Below are positions 53,078-62,817 of a stretch of 64,000 nt of DNA, piece after piece. Position 1 is the first letter of the stretch. Each line of letters begins with the position of its first letter. The DNA is taken from assembly GCF_001742305.1 (NCBI RefSeq), contig NZ_MJAT01000001.1:1-64000 (forward strand), read 5' to 3'. A program made the position numbers and the translations under genes. A model generated the notes under the pieces. The model saw nothing but the letters and a program-made list of their open reading frames with translations, was not told where the DNA came from and made no database searches. The stretch comes from Desulfuribacillus stibiiarsenatis. Its GTDB lineage: Bacteria > Bacillota > Bacilli > Desulfuribacillales > Desulfuribacillaceae.

Positions 53078-54048
53078 TTTTAGTTGTAGGTGGAGCGGGT
53101 TATATTGGTTCACATGTTGTTAAGCAACTATATAAAAATGGGCAAGATGTCATTGTGTTTGATAATTTTAAGAATGGTCATCGTGAATTTGCAAAATGGG
53201 GCAAATGTTTTGAAGGGGACCTTAATGATATACATACTCTAAATCAATTGTTTGAAACTAACCAGATTAATTCAGTCATTCATTTTGCAGCCTATGCTTA
53301 TGTGAATGAATCAGTTATGGACCCACAAAAATATTATCTAAATAATGTAATGGGAAGTTTGAATTTACTAAAAGCTATGCTTACCCATAATGTGAAGGAG
53401 ATAGTTTTTTCATCTACTTGTGCAACCTATGGAAATCCAACATATATACCAATTACAGAATGCCATATACAAAAACCAATAAATCCATATGGATGGTCGA
53501 AACTTATGATTGAACAAGTGATTAAAGACTATCACCATGCTTATGGTTTACAGTATGCAATCTTACGGTACTTCAATGCTGCTGGAGCAGATATTGAAGG
53601 TGAGGTAGGGGAATGGCATGAGCCTGAGACTCATTTGATACCAATTATTTTACAAGTGGCATTAGAGGAAAAGGATTCGGTTCAAATTTTTGGAACTGAC
53701 TACGAAACTCCAGATGGAACTTGTATTAGGGATTATATTCATGTTATGGATTTAGCCGATGCGCATATAAAGGCAATGAATTATATTAAAGGAACGCAAC
53801 AATCAGAAGTATTTAATCTTGGTACAGGGAATGGCTTTTCGGTAAATGAGGTTATCAATACCGCGCGAAGCATAATAGAGAAGCCGATAAGAGTTGTAGA
53901 GAGTCAAAGAAGACCAGGCGATCCAGCTATTCTTATTGCTAATAGTAATAAAGCAAATAACTTATTAAAATGGGAACCTCAATACAGTGACTTGAGAACG
54001 ATTATTAGCAGCGCTTGGAAATGGCAACAGATATTAAGTATGAAGTAG
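53074..54048 (+). CDS. galE: UDP-glucose 4-epimerase family protein
   Basis: A 324-residue GalE-type epimerase. The NAD motif is GGAGYIGSH, the catalytic region STCATYG with Tyr139 and Lys143 in [23 protein letters not shown] and [17 protein letters not shown] are GalE signatures. It interconverts UDP-glucose and UDP-galactose, or the N-acetylated forms; the substrate cannot be decided. It overlaps the preceding dehydratase and is followed 8 nt later by the decarboxylase-like gene, so it is translationally coupled in an operon. Confidence 0.9.
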   Translation: MILVVGGAGYIGSHVVKQLYKNGQDVIVFDNFKNGHREFAKWGKCFEGDLNDIHTLNQLFETNQINSVIHFAAYAYVNESVMDPQKYYLNNVMGSLNLLKAMLTHNVKEIVFSSTCATYGNPTYIPITECHIQKPINPYGWSKLMIEQVIKDYHHAYGLQYAILRYFNAAGADIEGEVGEWHEPETHLIPIILQVALEEKDSVQIFGTDYETPDGTCIRDYIHVMDLADAHIKAMNYIKGTQQSEVFNLGTGNGFSVNEVINTARSIIEKPIRVVESQRRPGDPAILIANSNKANNLLKWEPQYSDLRTIISSAWKWQQILSMK

Positions 54049-54056
54049 GTGATGCA

Positions 54057-55049
54057 ATGGGTAAGAATATTCTAATTACTGGTGGAGCAGGTTTTATTGG
54101 TTCACATCTAAGTAAAAGATTAGTGAAAGAGGGCCATAATATTATCTGTCTAGATAATTGCTTTACAGGCAGCAAGTCTAATATTCAGGAATTATTACAT
54201 TTAAATAATTTTAATTTTATGTATCACGATATTACGAATCCTATAGAGATTGATGAACCAATTGATCAAATATATAATCTTGCATGCCCTGCAAGTCCAA
54301 TTCATTATCAACATGACCCTGTAAAAACTGTTAGAACTAATGTAATGGGTGCAATTAATGTATTAGAACTAGCGAGAAGAAAGAATGCTACTGTGTTTCA
54401 AGCTTCGACTTCTGAGGTCTATGGCGATCCCACTGTGCATCCGCAAGTAGAAGAATACTGGGGAAATGTGAATCCAATTGGACTTAGGAGCTGCTATGAT
54501 GAAGGTAAGCGTTGTGCAGAAACGCTATTTTTTGACTATCACCGTCAATATGGAGTCAAGATTAAGGTAGTTAGAATCTTTAACACTTACGGTCCTAATA
54601 TGCATCCTAATGATGGCCGTGTAGTTAGTAATTTCATTCTTCAAGCCATTCGTGGAGAGGATATTACAATTTATGGTGATGGGGGCCAAACTCGGTCATT
54701 TTGTTACGTCGATGATTTAGTAGAAGGTTTTATATGCATGATGAATTCAGACGAGGAATTTATTGGTCCTGTTAATCTTGGAAACCCAGGAGAATTTACA
54801 ATCAAGGAACTTGCAGACATTGTTATAGAAATGACAAATTCAGCATCAAAAGTTACTTATAAAGATCTGCCGCAAGACGATCCCAAACAGAGAAAACCAG
54901 ATATTTCTTTAGCAATGGAAATGCTTAAGTGGGAACCCACGATTCCTTTGAAAGAAGGTTTACTAAAGACGATTTCATACTTTTTAACTTTAGAGGGTGA
55001 TACAAGTGATGTTTTTACAAGAAAACCTGAAGTTATTAAAAGCGTTTAA
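54057..55049 (+). CDS. UDP-glucuronate decarboxylase-like (UDP-xylose synthase) enzyme
   Basis: A 330-residue short-chain enzyme. The cofactor motif is GGAGFIGSH, with [24 protein letters not shown] (Glu120) and [13 protein letters not shown] (Tyr147, Lys151). The S-C-Y-D-E-G-K-R signature is characteristic of UDP-xylose synthases, which turn UDP-glucuronate into UDP-xylose. The usual [14 protein letters not shown] is here [14 protein letters not shown]. No UDP-glucose dehydrogenase is in view to make UDP-glucuronate. ATG at 54057 follows AGGTGATG; an upstream in-frame start inside galE is less likely. The end overlaps the next gene. Confidence 0.88.
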   Translation: MGKNILITGGAGFIGSHLSKRLVKEGHNIICLDNCFTGSKSNIQELLHLNNFNFMYHDITNPIEIDEPIDQIYNLACPASPIHYQHDPVKTVRTNVMGAINVLELARRKNATVFQASTSEVYGDPTVHPQVEEYWGNVNPIGLRSCYDEGKRCAETLFFDYHRQYGVKIKVVRIFNTYGPNMHPNDGRVVSNFILQAIRGEDITIYGDGGQTRSFCYVDDLVEGFICMMNSDEEFIGPVNLGNPGEFTIKELADIVIEMTNSASKVTYKDLPQDDPKQRKPDISLAMEMLKWEPTIPLKEGLLKTISYFLTLEGDTSDVFTRKPEVIKSV

Positions 55050-57930
55050 TAGCGATTTATATGAGTTTGCAAAGAAAGATAATGAATATATTGGTAGTGA
55101 TGCAGCTAACATTATTACATCGAAAATAGGTATTCCTTCTCTTCAAATTCATAGAGAAAATAAAAATATGTTAATACATAGTAAGTATGATCCATTAAAA
55201 GAAGCTGAATCGTTAATTGAAAGAAGTAGTGAGGAAATAAAGCAATACACACATGTACTATTTTATGGTATGGGGTTAGGATATCATATTGAATATTTTG
55301 CTAAAGCTTATCCAGATAAAAGAATATCGATTTATGAACCAAATCAATCTGTATTTAATGCATTCTTAAATTCAAATTCATTAAATAAATTCCCATTAAA
55401 AAATATAGAATTCTTTTATATTGAGTCAGCAGAATCTGATTCAAACGCGTTCTTGCAGAATTTGGCTTACCAAATGTATGAGCCAGTTATGCTATTTGTA
55501 TTACCAAGTTACCAGCAGGTTTTTCCCGATAATATACAAAACTTTACAAAATGTTTCATAGAGATTATACGGAACCAAAAGCTTCAATATAAAGTTCAGT
55601 TAGCATTTGGAAAACGCTGGGTAATTAACAGTTTGTTTAATCTGCGCGAAACTTTCAACAGCAAAAACATATTTAACGATACTGATAAATATTTTCGAAA
55701 TAAACCTGTAGTAGTTGTATCTGCTGGACCTTCTTTAGAGGAAGAATATGAAAATTTACGCTATATAAAAGAGAACCATCTAGCTTTTATATTTTCTGTA
55801 GGGTCTGCTTATAAAGCATTATTAGCTCAAAAAATTATACCAGATGCTATTTTAACTTATGACCCGCAAAAGCATAACTATGAGGTTTTTTCGATGCTAT
55901 ATCATCAGAACATTACTCAAGTGCCATTGATTTATGGAACGAGTGTTGGATTTGAAACGTTAGAAATGTATAAGGGGCCTAAAATGCACTTTTTTACAAG
56001 TGCTGATACGGTTTCAAATTATTATTTAAAAGATATAAATAGCAAATCAACGAAAGTAATAAATGATGCTCCTACTATAGCTGCCATTACGATGCAAATC
56101 GTTGCTGAATTGGGCGCTAATCCAGTGATTCTAGTTGGGCAGAACCTAGGGTTTAAAGACAACAAGTTTTATGCAGGAGAAGTTGAATATCATAGTAGAA
56201 CCTCTTCGATAGTTGCAGAAGATTTAGAAGATCTTATAGAGGTCGAAGATGTGAATGGGGACAAAATTGCAACTAACCGTGGCTTTAATACCATGAGAAA
56301 GGACTTAGAAACATATATTGCATCATATCCCAATCTAAAAGTAATAAACACCACAAGAGGCGGTGTGAAAATTGCGGGGACTATCTATCAAGAGCTTACT
56401 GAGGTAATTCATAAAGAACTATTAAATAGCAATCTATCTATAGAAATAAATGAGTGGCACCATACTCCAGAATTACCATCTTATGATAATGTGTGTATTA
56501 AGGATAAAGTTGAGTCGATGGAATATTCCATCCATAATTTTCGAATTCAGTACAGAAAAATTAATAAATTAATACATAAGATGAGAAAAACAAATATATT
56601 ACAAAATGATAAGGATATACGTACTAATATAGCTGCAGTCAACAATGAAGTTAAAAGTCTCCTAGACACAGACTTTTTTAAGGTGTATTTATCGCTTCCT
56701 TTGAAATATCATACTGAAAATCTTGTAAAAAGAATTTTAGGGTTACAATTTATTGATGATTTACAAGTAAAATCGCCGAAAATTTTAGGTTATATCACTA
56801 GCTACTTAGACTACGTTAAGCAGACAAGCGAAGAATTAATCCCGTATATTCAAGTTGCAAGCAAGCAAGTAACGGATAAACATAACGAAAACAATCTATA
56901 TTTAAGTGACTCAGGAGTATTTTCTTATGAGGGTAAATGGAACTCTCATAATTATTTAAATGTAAAATCAGATAATCTAAGGTTAATTGAATACTACACA
57001 AATGAGATAGGGAGTAAATTAAAATTTAACTTCCAAGGCAAAAGTTTACGGCTCCTGGGATCTTTGAGGTCAGATCGAACTAGCAAAATTAAGTTGATTT
57101 TAGATGGAAATACATATGATTTATCGGAACAGAATGCTATTGATAAAGAGGATACGCCGAAACTAATGAGTGAGTTTTTTAAAGTTGATAATTTAGACAA
57201 GGGAAGAACGCATTCTGTAGAAATTGAAACTCTCGATGATAATATATTTACGTTTTATGGAGCGGATACTGATGGTAGACTGTTCCACTTAGATGAGGTT
57301 ACAGATATTAAAGATCTTGATTTAGGTAAACGTATCCGTTGCCATTATAGGGCAAATTACAATCAAGTTGGGGAATTTGGTGTGTTGGGAGAAAAAGTAA
57401 AAGATTTTATTCACCCGGAAGCTACGGCTTATCCAGATGGTGACTTCTATTTTATTATGGTTGATATTGATGAGTCTGGAAATAAAAAAATGATTGCAGA
57501 CCGGAACGTTCAACATAGTATTTCTTGGGAGACGTTAAATAAAAAAAATATGGTATTTGGCGATAAGTCTGAAAATCCAAGCTATAGATTACTTACTGGT
57601 GGACAGGCACCAATGGATCAAAATGGAAATGCTTATGAAGGAATTACAGACAATAAATGGGCATGGCCTACAACTAATGAATGGGATAGCTATATATATA
57701 GTGATATTTTTAATGAAAGCATTTGGAATTGTCAAAGTATAGGTTCGTGGTGTCAAGAACAGTCATTATTTTCGTTTGGTATTCGTGACATAGATAACTA
57801 TAAGGTCGTTCGAGGGCCTGTAATCTCCGATAAACATAAGAAAGTAATAACTTTTTCTGTATTCACTATAGTAGGAGTTAATCATCTTAGAGGATATAGA
57901 CCAGTTAGTATCATTAACTTAGAAAAATAA
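55009..57930 (+). CDS. Maf-type glycosyltransferase 2 with C-terminal surface-type domains
   Basis: A 973-residue protein. Residues 1 to about 500 are a Maf/DUF115 transferase: [54 protein letters not shown] and [19 protein letters not shown] helical linker (about 500-630) follows. Residues about 632-765 form a beta-sandwich-like segment ([41 protein letters not shown]). Residues about 768-973 contain [53 protein letters not shown] and a terminal [11 protein letters not shown]. The last two parts resemble domains I know from phage tail and exported Bacillota proteins, which is odd on a cytoplasmic transferase. ATG at 55009 is favoured after GAGGGTGA; GTGs at 54997 and 55006 are alternatives. 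Confidence 0.85.
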   Translation: MFLQENLKLLKAFNSDLYEFAKKDNEYIGSDAANIITSKIGIPSLQIHRENKNMLIHSKYDPLKEAESLIERSSEEIKQYTHVLFYGMGLGYHIEYFAKAYPDKRISIYEPNQSVFNAFLNSNSLNKFPLKNIEFFYIESAESDSNAFLQNLAYQMYEPVMLFVLPSYQQVFPDNIQNFTKCFIEIIRNQKLQYKVQLAFGKRWVINSLFNLRETFNSKNIFNDTDKYFRNKPVVVVSAGPSLEEEYENLRYIKENHLAFIFSVGSAYKALLAQKIIPDAILTYDPQKHNYEVFSMLYHQNITQVPLIYGTSVGFETLEMYKGPKMHFFTSADTVSNYYLKDINSKSTKVINDAPTIAAITMQIVAELGANPVILVGQNLGFKDNKFYAGEVEYHSRTSSIVAEDLEDLIEVEDVNGDKIATNRGFNTMRKDLETYIASYPNLKVINTTRGGVKIAGTIYQELTEVIHKELLNSNLSIEINEWHHTPELPSYDNVCIKDKVESMEYSIHNFRIQYRKINKLIHKMRKTNILQNDKDIRTNIAAVNNEVKSLLDTDFFKVYLSLPLKYHTENLVKRILGLQFIDDLQVKSPKILGYITSYLDYVKQTSEELIPYIQVASKQVTDKHNENNLYLSDSGVFSYEGKWNSHNYLNVKSDNLRLIEYYTNEIGSKLKFNFQGKSLRLLGSLRSDRTSKIKLILDGNTYDLSEQNAIDKEDTPKLMSEFFKVDNLDKGRTHSVEIETLDDNIFTFYGADTDGRLFHLDEVTDIKDLDLGKRIRCHYRANYNQVGEFGVLGEKVKDFIHPEATAYPDGDFYFIMVDIDESGNKKMIADRNVQHSISWETLNKKNMVFGDKSENPSYRLLTGGQAPMDQNGNAYEGITDNKWAWPTTNEWDSYIYSDIFNESIWNCQSIGSWCQEQSLFSFGIRDIDNYKVVRGPVISDKHKKVITFSVFTIVGVNHLRGYRPVSIINLEK

Positions 57931-58052
57931 AGAAAACTTAGTTCAGATGAGTTTTTACTCCACCTAAACTCTAGTTGCACTTATTTCGAAGCTTGGCGGC
58001 ACTTATCTCCCACTTATAGTAGTGTGAGTATTAGTAAACGCCGCTGAGATAA
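57928..58052 (+). repeat. Interspersed structured repeat, copy D (complete, short apical loop)
   Basis: It starts at the stop codon of the Maf gene and matches copy B along its whole conserved length, including the CGCCGCTGAGATAA end. The tip of the long stem is a short CACT/AGTG hairpin, not the long insert of copy B. One base of hairpin 1 is deleted (GATGAG for GATGGAG). Confidence 0.85.
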
Positions 58053-58105
58053 AAGAGTGGCTAAACAATATAGATCCTAATTCAATTTAAAGCGAGGAAT
58101 ATGTC

Positions 58106-59119
58106 GTGAACATATTAGTAACTGGTGGGGCTGGATTTATTGGTTCAAATTTTTTAAATTTATTTGTACCTAAATACAATGAATATAATTTTATTAATAT
58201 AGACAATCTCACATACGCATCCAATTTACGTAATTTACGTAATATTGAAAACATGTCGAACTACATCTTCAGGGAAATTGATATTTCTAACCAAGAAGAG
58301 CTTTGCAAAGTATTCGAACAGTATAAGCCAGATTGCATTGTTCATTTTGCTGCTGAAAGTCATGTGGATAAAAGTATAATCGAACCACAGCAGTTCGTGC
58401 TAACAAATATTATAGGTACATTTAATTTATTGGAACTATGTCGACAATATTGGACTACGTTTGAGGGAAAATTATTTCATCACATTAGTACAGATGAGGT
58501 ATATGGTTCCTTAGGAAAAACAGGTCTCTTTACAGAAAATACGCCGTATAATCCAAGTAGCCCGTATTCCGCCTCAAAAGCATCCAGTGATCATTTAGTA
58601 AAGTCATATTATAAGACATATGGATTACCAGTAAAAGTAACAAATTGTTCGAATAACTATGGACCCTACCAATTCCCGGAAAAGCTAATACCAACTATAA
58701 TTATGAATGCACTTAATGGTAAACCATTAAAGATCTATGGCGACGGTTTAAATGTTCGTGATTGGCTTTATGTTGAAGACCATTGTAAAGCTATCTGGAC
58801 AGTCATGGAAAAAGGGGCAATTGGTGAAACATATAATGTTGGTGGTAATAATGAATGGACGAATAAAGATATAGTGATTAGAATTTGTGAACTGCTAGCA
58901 GAAGAAATAGGAGTAGAGACCAACGAGCTTCAGAAACTTATTGAATATATTGAAGATCGTCCAGGTCACGATCGGAGATATGCAATAGATTCCTCGAAAA
59001 TTATGAATGAATTAGGTTGGATGCCAGTAGAAAATTTTGAAACAGGTTTATTAAAGACAATTCGATGGTATATTACGAATCAATCCTGGGTTCAGCATCT
59101 TTCTTCTAGAAATATATAG
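58106..59119 (+). CDS. rfbB: dTDP-glucose 4,6-dehydratase
   Basis: A 337-residue RmlB. It converts dTDP-glucose to dTDP-4-keto-6-deoxyglucose. The NAD motif is GGAGFIGSN, with AAESHVDKSI, the catalytic Thr-Asp-Glu in STDEVYG (residues 129-131), Tyr154/Lys158 in YSASKAS, and NCSNNYGPYQFPEKLIP. The GTG start follows GCGAGGA. It is the first gene after repeat copy D and begins a run of tightly spaced genes with rfbA and the aminotransferase. rmlC and rmlD are not seen, so the product is probably an amino sugar and not rhamnose. Confidence 0.94.
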   Translation: MNILVTGGAGFIGSNFLNLFVPKYNEYNFINIDNLTYASNLRNLRNIENMSNYIFREIDISNQEELCKVFEQYKPDCIVHFAAESHVDKSIIEPQQFVLTNIIGTFNLLELCRQYWTTFEGKLFHHISTDEVYGSLGKTGLFTENTPYNPSSPYSASKASSDHLVKSYYKTYGLPVKVTNCSNNYGPYQFPEKLIPTIIMNALNGKPLKIYGDGLNVRDWLYVEDHCKAIWTVMEKGAIGETYNVGGNNEWTNKDIVIRICELLAEEIGVETNELQKLIEYIEDRPGHDRRYAIDSSKIMNELGWMPVENFETGLLKTIRWYITNQSWVQHLSSRNI

Positions 59120-59131
59120 GGGGTTAATATC

Positions 59132-59863
59132 ATGAAAGGTGTTATATTAGCTGGAGGATTAGGAACAAGATTATACCCGTTGACGAAAATTACTAATAAA
59201 CATCTTTTGCCAGTAGGTAAAGAGCCTATGATATTAAACCCAGTCAAACAGTTAATTTCGGCGGGAATCAACAACATTTTAGTTGTAACGAGTAAAGAGC
59301 ATATGGGAGATGTTGTGCGATTATTAGGAAGTGGTAGAGACTATGGCTGTAGCTTTACTTTTAAAGTGCAAGAAGAGGCGAAAGGTATAGCAAATGCTCT
59401 GTTATTAGCTGAAGATTTTGTAAACAAAGACAGTATTACCGTTATACTAGGTGACAATATCGCAACACATAGTATAAAGCCGTATGTTGATAATTTTATT
59501 CGTCAAGAGTCAGGTGCAAAAGTGCTTTTAAGAAAAGTATCTGATCCAGAAAGATACGGTGTTGCGGCTCTCGATGAACAAAACGTTATTGAAATCGAGG
59601 AGAAACCAAATAAACCTAAAAGTGATTATGCTGTGATTGGAATTTATATGTTTGATCATAAGGTTTTCGACATTATTAAATCTATTAGACCATCTTCTAG
59701 GGGAGAATATGAAATTACATCAGTTAACAACGTATATTTAGAGAAGAAAGAACTCACGTATGACATACTTGGTGGTGAATGGACAGATGCAGGTACATTT
59801 GAATCACTTCAATATGCTAATGAAATTCTCTTGAAATACGATAATACTATTATAGATTCTTAA
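59132..59863 (+). CDS. rfbA: Glucose-1-phosphate thymidylyltransferase (short form)
   Basis: A 243-residue nucleotidyltransferase making dTDP-glucose. The N-terminal ILAGGLGTRLYPLTK and KHLLPVGKEPMI, VILGDNI and the EEKPNKPKSDYAVIGIYMF block are RmlA-like. It is about 45 residues shorter than the usual RmlA and lacks the C-terminal dimer/allosteric helices. Short forms of this type occur in many polysaccharide loci. AGGGGG lies 9 nt before the ATG. Placed directly behind rfbB. Confidence 0.9.
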   Translation: MKGVILAGGLGTRLYPLTKITNKHLLPVGKEPMILNPVKQLISAGINNILVVTSKEHMGDVVRLLGSGRDYGCSFTFKVQEEAKGIANALLLAEDFVNKDSITVILGDNIATHSIKPYVDNFIRQESGAKVLLRKVSDPERYGVAALDEQNVIEIEEKPNKPKSDYAVIGIYMFDHKVFDIIKSIRPSSRGEYEITSVNNVYLEKKELTYDILGGEWTDAGTFESLQYANEILLKYDNTIIDS

Positions 59864-59884
59864 AACAAACACGGGGTAATTCGT

Positions 59885-60991
59885 ATGAGTCATAGTGATG
59901 AAAAATTATTCGTAACAAAAGCATTTCTACCACCAATAGAAGAATACATTCAATATTTACAAAGAATATGGACAACGAACCAACTAACGAATAACGGTCC
60001 ATTATTACAAGAATTAGAAGATAAACTGAAACACTACCTAGGCGTTAAACATTGCTTTGTTGTTAGTAATGGAACACTTGCATTACAATTGTCGATTCGT
60101 GCCTTACAATTAACAGGAGAAATTATTACTACGCCGTTTTCTTTTGTTGCTACAAGTTCTTCAATTGTGTGGGAACAATGTACTCCAAAGTTTGTTGATT
60201 TAGAGCAAGATCAAATACACGTAAATATTGGTCAGATAAAGAGTGCCATTAATAAGAATACCTCAGCTATTCTACTAACCCATGTATATGGGCAACCATG
60301 TGATGTATATGCTTTAGAGGAGCTAGCGAAAGAACATAATCTTAAAATTATATATGATGCTGCTCATGCATTTGGAGTTAAATTCAAAGGGAAATCACTT
60401 TTGACTTTTGGTGATATTTCTACTCTTAGTTTTCATGCGACAAAGTTGTTTCATACCGTTGAAGGTGGAGCACTACTTACTGAGAATGATGAAGTTGCAC
60501 AACGTATATCATGCTTGAGAAATTTCGGGATTTTAGATGCTGAAAATTTTGGCGGAATAGGAATTAACGCGAAGAACTCAGAGTTTCACGCTGCAATGGG
60601 TTTGTGCATATTTCCTTATTTAGATACTATCATTCAGTTGAGACGAGAGAAATATACTTTTTACTGCTCACTTCTTAAGAAGTATCAACATCGTATCCAT
60701 ATCCCAATTCCTAGGGAAGGAACAGAGAGTAATTATGCATACTTCCCGATAATTCTAGAATCTGAGCGATTATTATTGGATTTAATACAAGCTTTTCATA
60801 ACCATAACATTTATCCAAGAAGGTACTTCCATCCGTCACTTAACAAGCTGAGTTTTTTATCGAATTCCTGTAGCTTGCCTTCTGCAGAAGATGTTGCTTC
60901 AAAAGTCTTATGTCTACCATTCCATGCAGAAATAACCTATGATGAAATACTGAGGGTGGATCAAATTATTGAAGACGTTATAGGAAAGTAG
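59885..60991 (+). CDS. DegT/DnrJ/EryC1-family sugar aminotransferase
   Basis: A 368-residue PLP enzyme. SNGTLALQLSIRAL (phosphate-binding), TPFSFVATSSSIV, Asp158 in IIYDAAHAFG (pyridine nitrogen) and the Schiff-base Lys187 in SFHATKLFHTVEGGAL are all present. Family members aminate 3- or 4-keto dideoxy sugar nucleotides. With rfbA and rfbB immediately upstream and no keto-isomerase, C4 amination giving dTDP-4-amino-4,6-dideoxyhexose (viosamine-like or fucosamine-like) is most likely. The exact stereochemistry is not readable. It is followed after 8 nt by the ATP-grasp gene. Confidence 0.9.
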   Translation: MSHSDEKLFVTKAFLPPIEEYIQYLQRIWTTNQLTNNGPLLQELEDKLKHYLGVKHCFVVSNGTLALQLSIRALQLTGEIITTPFSFVATSSSIVWEQCTPKFVDLEQDQIHVNIGQIKSAINKNTSAILLTHVYGQPCDVYALEELAKEHNLKIIYDAAHAFGVKFKGKSLLTFGDISTLSFHATKLFHTVEGGALLTENDEVAQRISCLRNFGILDAENFGGIGINAKNSEFHAAMGLCIFPYLDTIIQLRREKYTFYCSLLKKYQHRIHIPIPREGTESNYAYFPIILESERLLLDLIQAFHNHNIYPRRYFHPSLNKLSFLSNSCSLPSAEDVASKVLCLPFHAEITYDEILRVDQIIEDVIGK

Positions 60992-60999
60992 GAAATCTA

Positions 61000-62274
61000 A
61001 TGAATGTACTAGTTTTTCCATGTGGTTCAGAGATAGGGCTGGAAATCAATAGGGCTTTATCTAATGTGAAAGGGATTAAACTTTTTGGAGCATCTAGTGT
61101 GTCATCAAACCATGGAAAATACGTATATGAAAACTATATAGGGGATGTTCCGCATATTCACAATGAAGAATTTATCGGGAGGCTTAATGAGCTCGTTGAA
61201 TCTTATGAGATTGACGTCGTATTTCCTGCTCATGATTCTGTCGTTTTAGAGCTATCGAAACATATCGACAAGGTAAAGTATAAGATTATTACTTCGCCTT
61301 ATGAAACGTGTTTTTTGTGTAGATCTAAGCTTCGTACATACAATTTCTTTAAAGACATCATTAATACACCGTATATTTTTGAAAATAGCGATATAGAGAA
61401 GAATTTCCCGATTTTTATGAAGCCTGATATCGGTGAAGGTTCACGGGGTGTTCATTTAGCTCATAACAAAGAAGATATTGATTTTTATTTAAGTAAGGAC
61501 CCGTCACTATTATTATTAGAATATCTTCCAGGAAGCGAGTACACGATTGATTGCTTTACGAATACAGCAGGGCAACTATTGTTTGTCAGCGGCAGAGAAA
61601 GAGTAAGAATTAGCAATGGAATCAGCGTGGAAACAAAACCTGTAGAGTTAACAGAAGTATATGAGATAGCTCATAAAATAAACAACTCTATTCCATTACA
61701 AGGAGCTTGGTTTTTTCAATTGAAAAAACGAAATAACGGTGATTTAGTGTTATTGGAGATTGCACCAAGGATTGCGGGTTCTATGGGATTAGTTAGAAAT
61801 ATGGGTGTGAATCTGCCATTGCTTAGTATTTATGATAAAAGTGGAATTGCCGTTAGTATTCTTGCTAATTCTTATGACATAGTGATGGATCGAGCCTTAC
61901 ATTCAAAGTATAAAATTAAAATAGAGTACAATCATGTATATATAGATTTAGATGATACTATTATATTTAATGGGAAACTGGTACCGACAGTGATGCATTT
62001 TATTATCCAATGCATAAATCGTGACATTAAAGTCCATTTGCTATCTAAGCATAGAGGAGAAATTATAAGTTATCTTGAACGGTATAGAATTAAGCAATTA
62101 TTCGATACTATTACTAGGATTGATGACACAGATGAGAAACATAGATTTATAAATCAACGGGATGCAATCTTTATTGACGATTCTTATCAGGAAAGAATAA
62201 GTGTTAGTCAGCGCCTAAAAATTCCAACTTTCGATATTAATTCAATTGAATCACTTATAGATTGGAGAGTTTAA
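61000..62274 (+). CDS. ATP-grasp ligase fused to a HAD-like phosphatase domain
   Basis: 424 residues. Residues 1 to about 300 are an ATP-grasp enzyme of the carbamoyl-phosphate-synthase-like type: a pre-ATP-grasp nucleotide fold (VLVFPCGSEIGLEINRAL), FPIFMKPDIGEGSRGV, LLEYLPGSEYTIDCF and VLLEIAPRIAGSMGL (metal-binding Glu). Residues about 315-424 are a small HAD unit: VYIDLDDTIIFNG (DxD), VHLLSKHRGE (Lys/Ser motif) and IFIDDSYQER (acidic motif). ATP-grasp enzymes form amide or ester bonds through acyl-phosphates. Next to an amino-sugar aminotransferase, attachment of an amino acid or acyl group to the sugar amine is a reasonable but unproven role. The fusion is unusual. Confidence 0.8.
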   Translation: MNVLVFPCGSEIGLEINRALSNVKGIKLFGASSVSSNHGKYVYENYIGDVPHIHNEEFIGRLNELVESYEIDVVFPAHDSVVLELSKHIDKVKYKIITSPYETCFLCRSKLRTYNFFKDIINTPYIFENSDIEKNFPIFMKPDIGEGSRGVHLAHNKEDIDFYLSKDPSLLLLEYLPGSEYTIDCFTNTAGQLLFVSGRERVRISNGISVETKPVELTEVYEIAHKINNSIPLQGAWFFQLKKRNNGDLVLLEIAPRIAGSMGLVRNMGVNLPLLSIYDKSGIAVSILANSYDIVMDRALHSKYKIKIEYNHVYIDLDDTIIFNGKLVPTVMHFIIQCINRDIKVHLLSKHRGEIISYLERYRIKQLFDTITRIDDTDEKHRFINQRDAIFIDDSYQERISVSQRLKIPTFDINSIESLIDWRV

Positions 62275-62278
62275 GTAT

Positions 62279-62815
62279 ATGAATGTAAGTGAAATCGATA
62301 AGCTACATTTACAAATTATTAGAAAAAATGTAGAGGACTTTCTCTTTCAATGTGCTTCTTCGTATGATATGTGCGATACACAACTATTAGAAATCGCACC
62401 CCAAATCCATGAAGGGGCTAAAGCTTTCTTTACAAAAACAACAATTTCAACTTTGGATATAGATTCTAGTTCTGGTGCGGATTTTATTGCTGACATATGT
62501 CAAGATAACTCTGCAATTATCTCGGCAGAGTCATTTGATTATATAGTTTGTACTGAAGTTTTAGAACACACATTAAATCCATTTTGCGCAGTTGATGAAA
62601 TCTATAGAATTCTTAGAAAAAACGGAAAAGCATTTATTACCGTACCTTTTAATTTTCGTATTCATGGACCCCTCCCAGACTGCTGGAGATTTACAGAGTA
62701 TGGGTTGAAGGAGTTGTTTAAGAAATTTAAGATTCTTGCTCTTGAGAAAATCGATACAACTGATCGAGACCTGATGCCTATACAATATACTTTAATCGTT
62801 GAGAAGGGGGACTAG
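62279..62815 (+). CDS. SAM-dependent methyltransferase (type 11, short)
   Basis: A 178-residue class I methyltransferase. The fold is compact: LLEIAPQIHEGAKAFF at motif I lacks the usual glycine-rich ExGxGxG loop, STLDIDSSSGADFIADI gives the ribose-binding acidic residue, and YIVCTEVLEHTLNPFCAVDEIYRILRKNGKAFITVPF carries motifs II and III (quoted in parts: CTEVLEHTLNP; RKNGKAFITVPF). The HGPLPDCWRFTEYGLKELF block occurs in sugar-locus methyltransferases. It probably methylates the flagellin glycan or its precursor. It sits 4 nt after the ATP-grasp gene and 2 nt before the radical SAM gene. Confidence 0.82.
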   Translation: MNVSEIDKLHLQIIRKNVEDFLFQCASSYDMCDTQLLEIAPQIHEGAKAFFTKTTISTLDIDSSSGADFIADICQDNSAIISAESFDYIVCTEVLEHTLNPFCAVDEIYRILRKNGKAFITVPFNFRIHGPLPDCWRFTEYGLKELFKKFKILALEKIDTTDRDLMPIQYTLIVEKGD

Positions 62816-62817
62816 CA

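Noticed and set aside
56900-57930. Prophage remnant at the end of the second Maf gene
   Set aside because: The phage-tail-like pattern is in frame with the transferase, and no other phage gene, integrase or att-like repeat is nearby.
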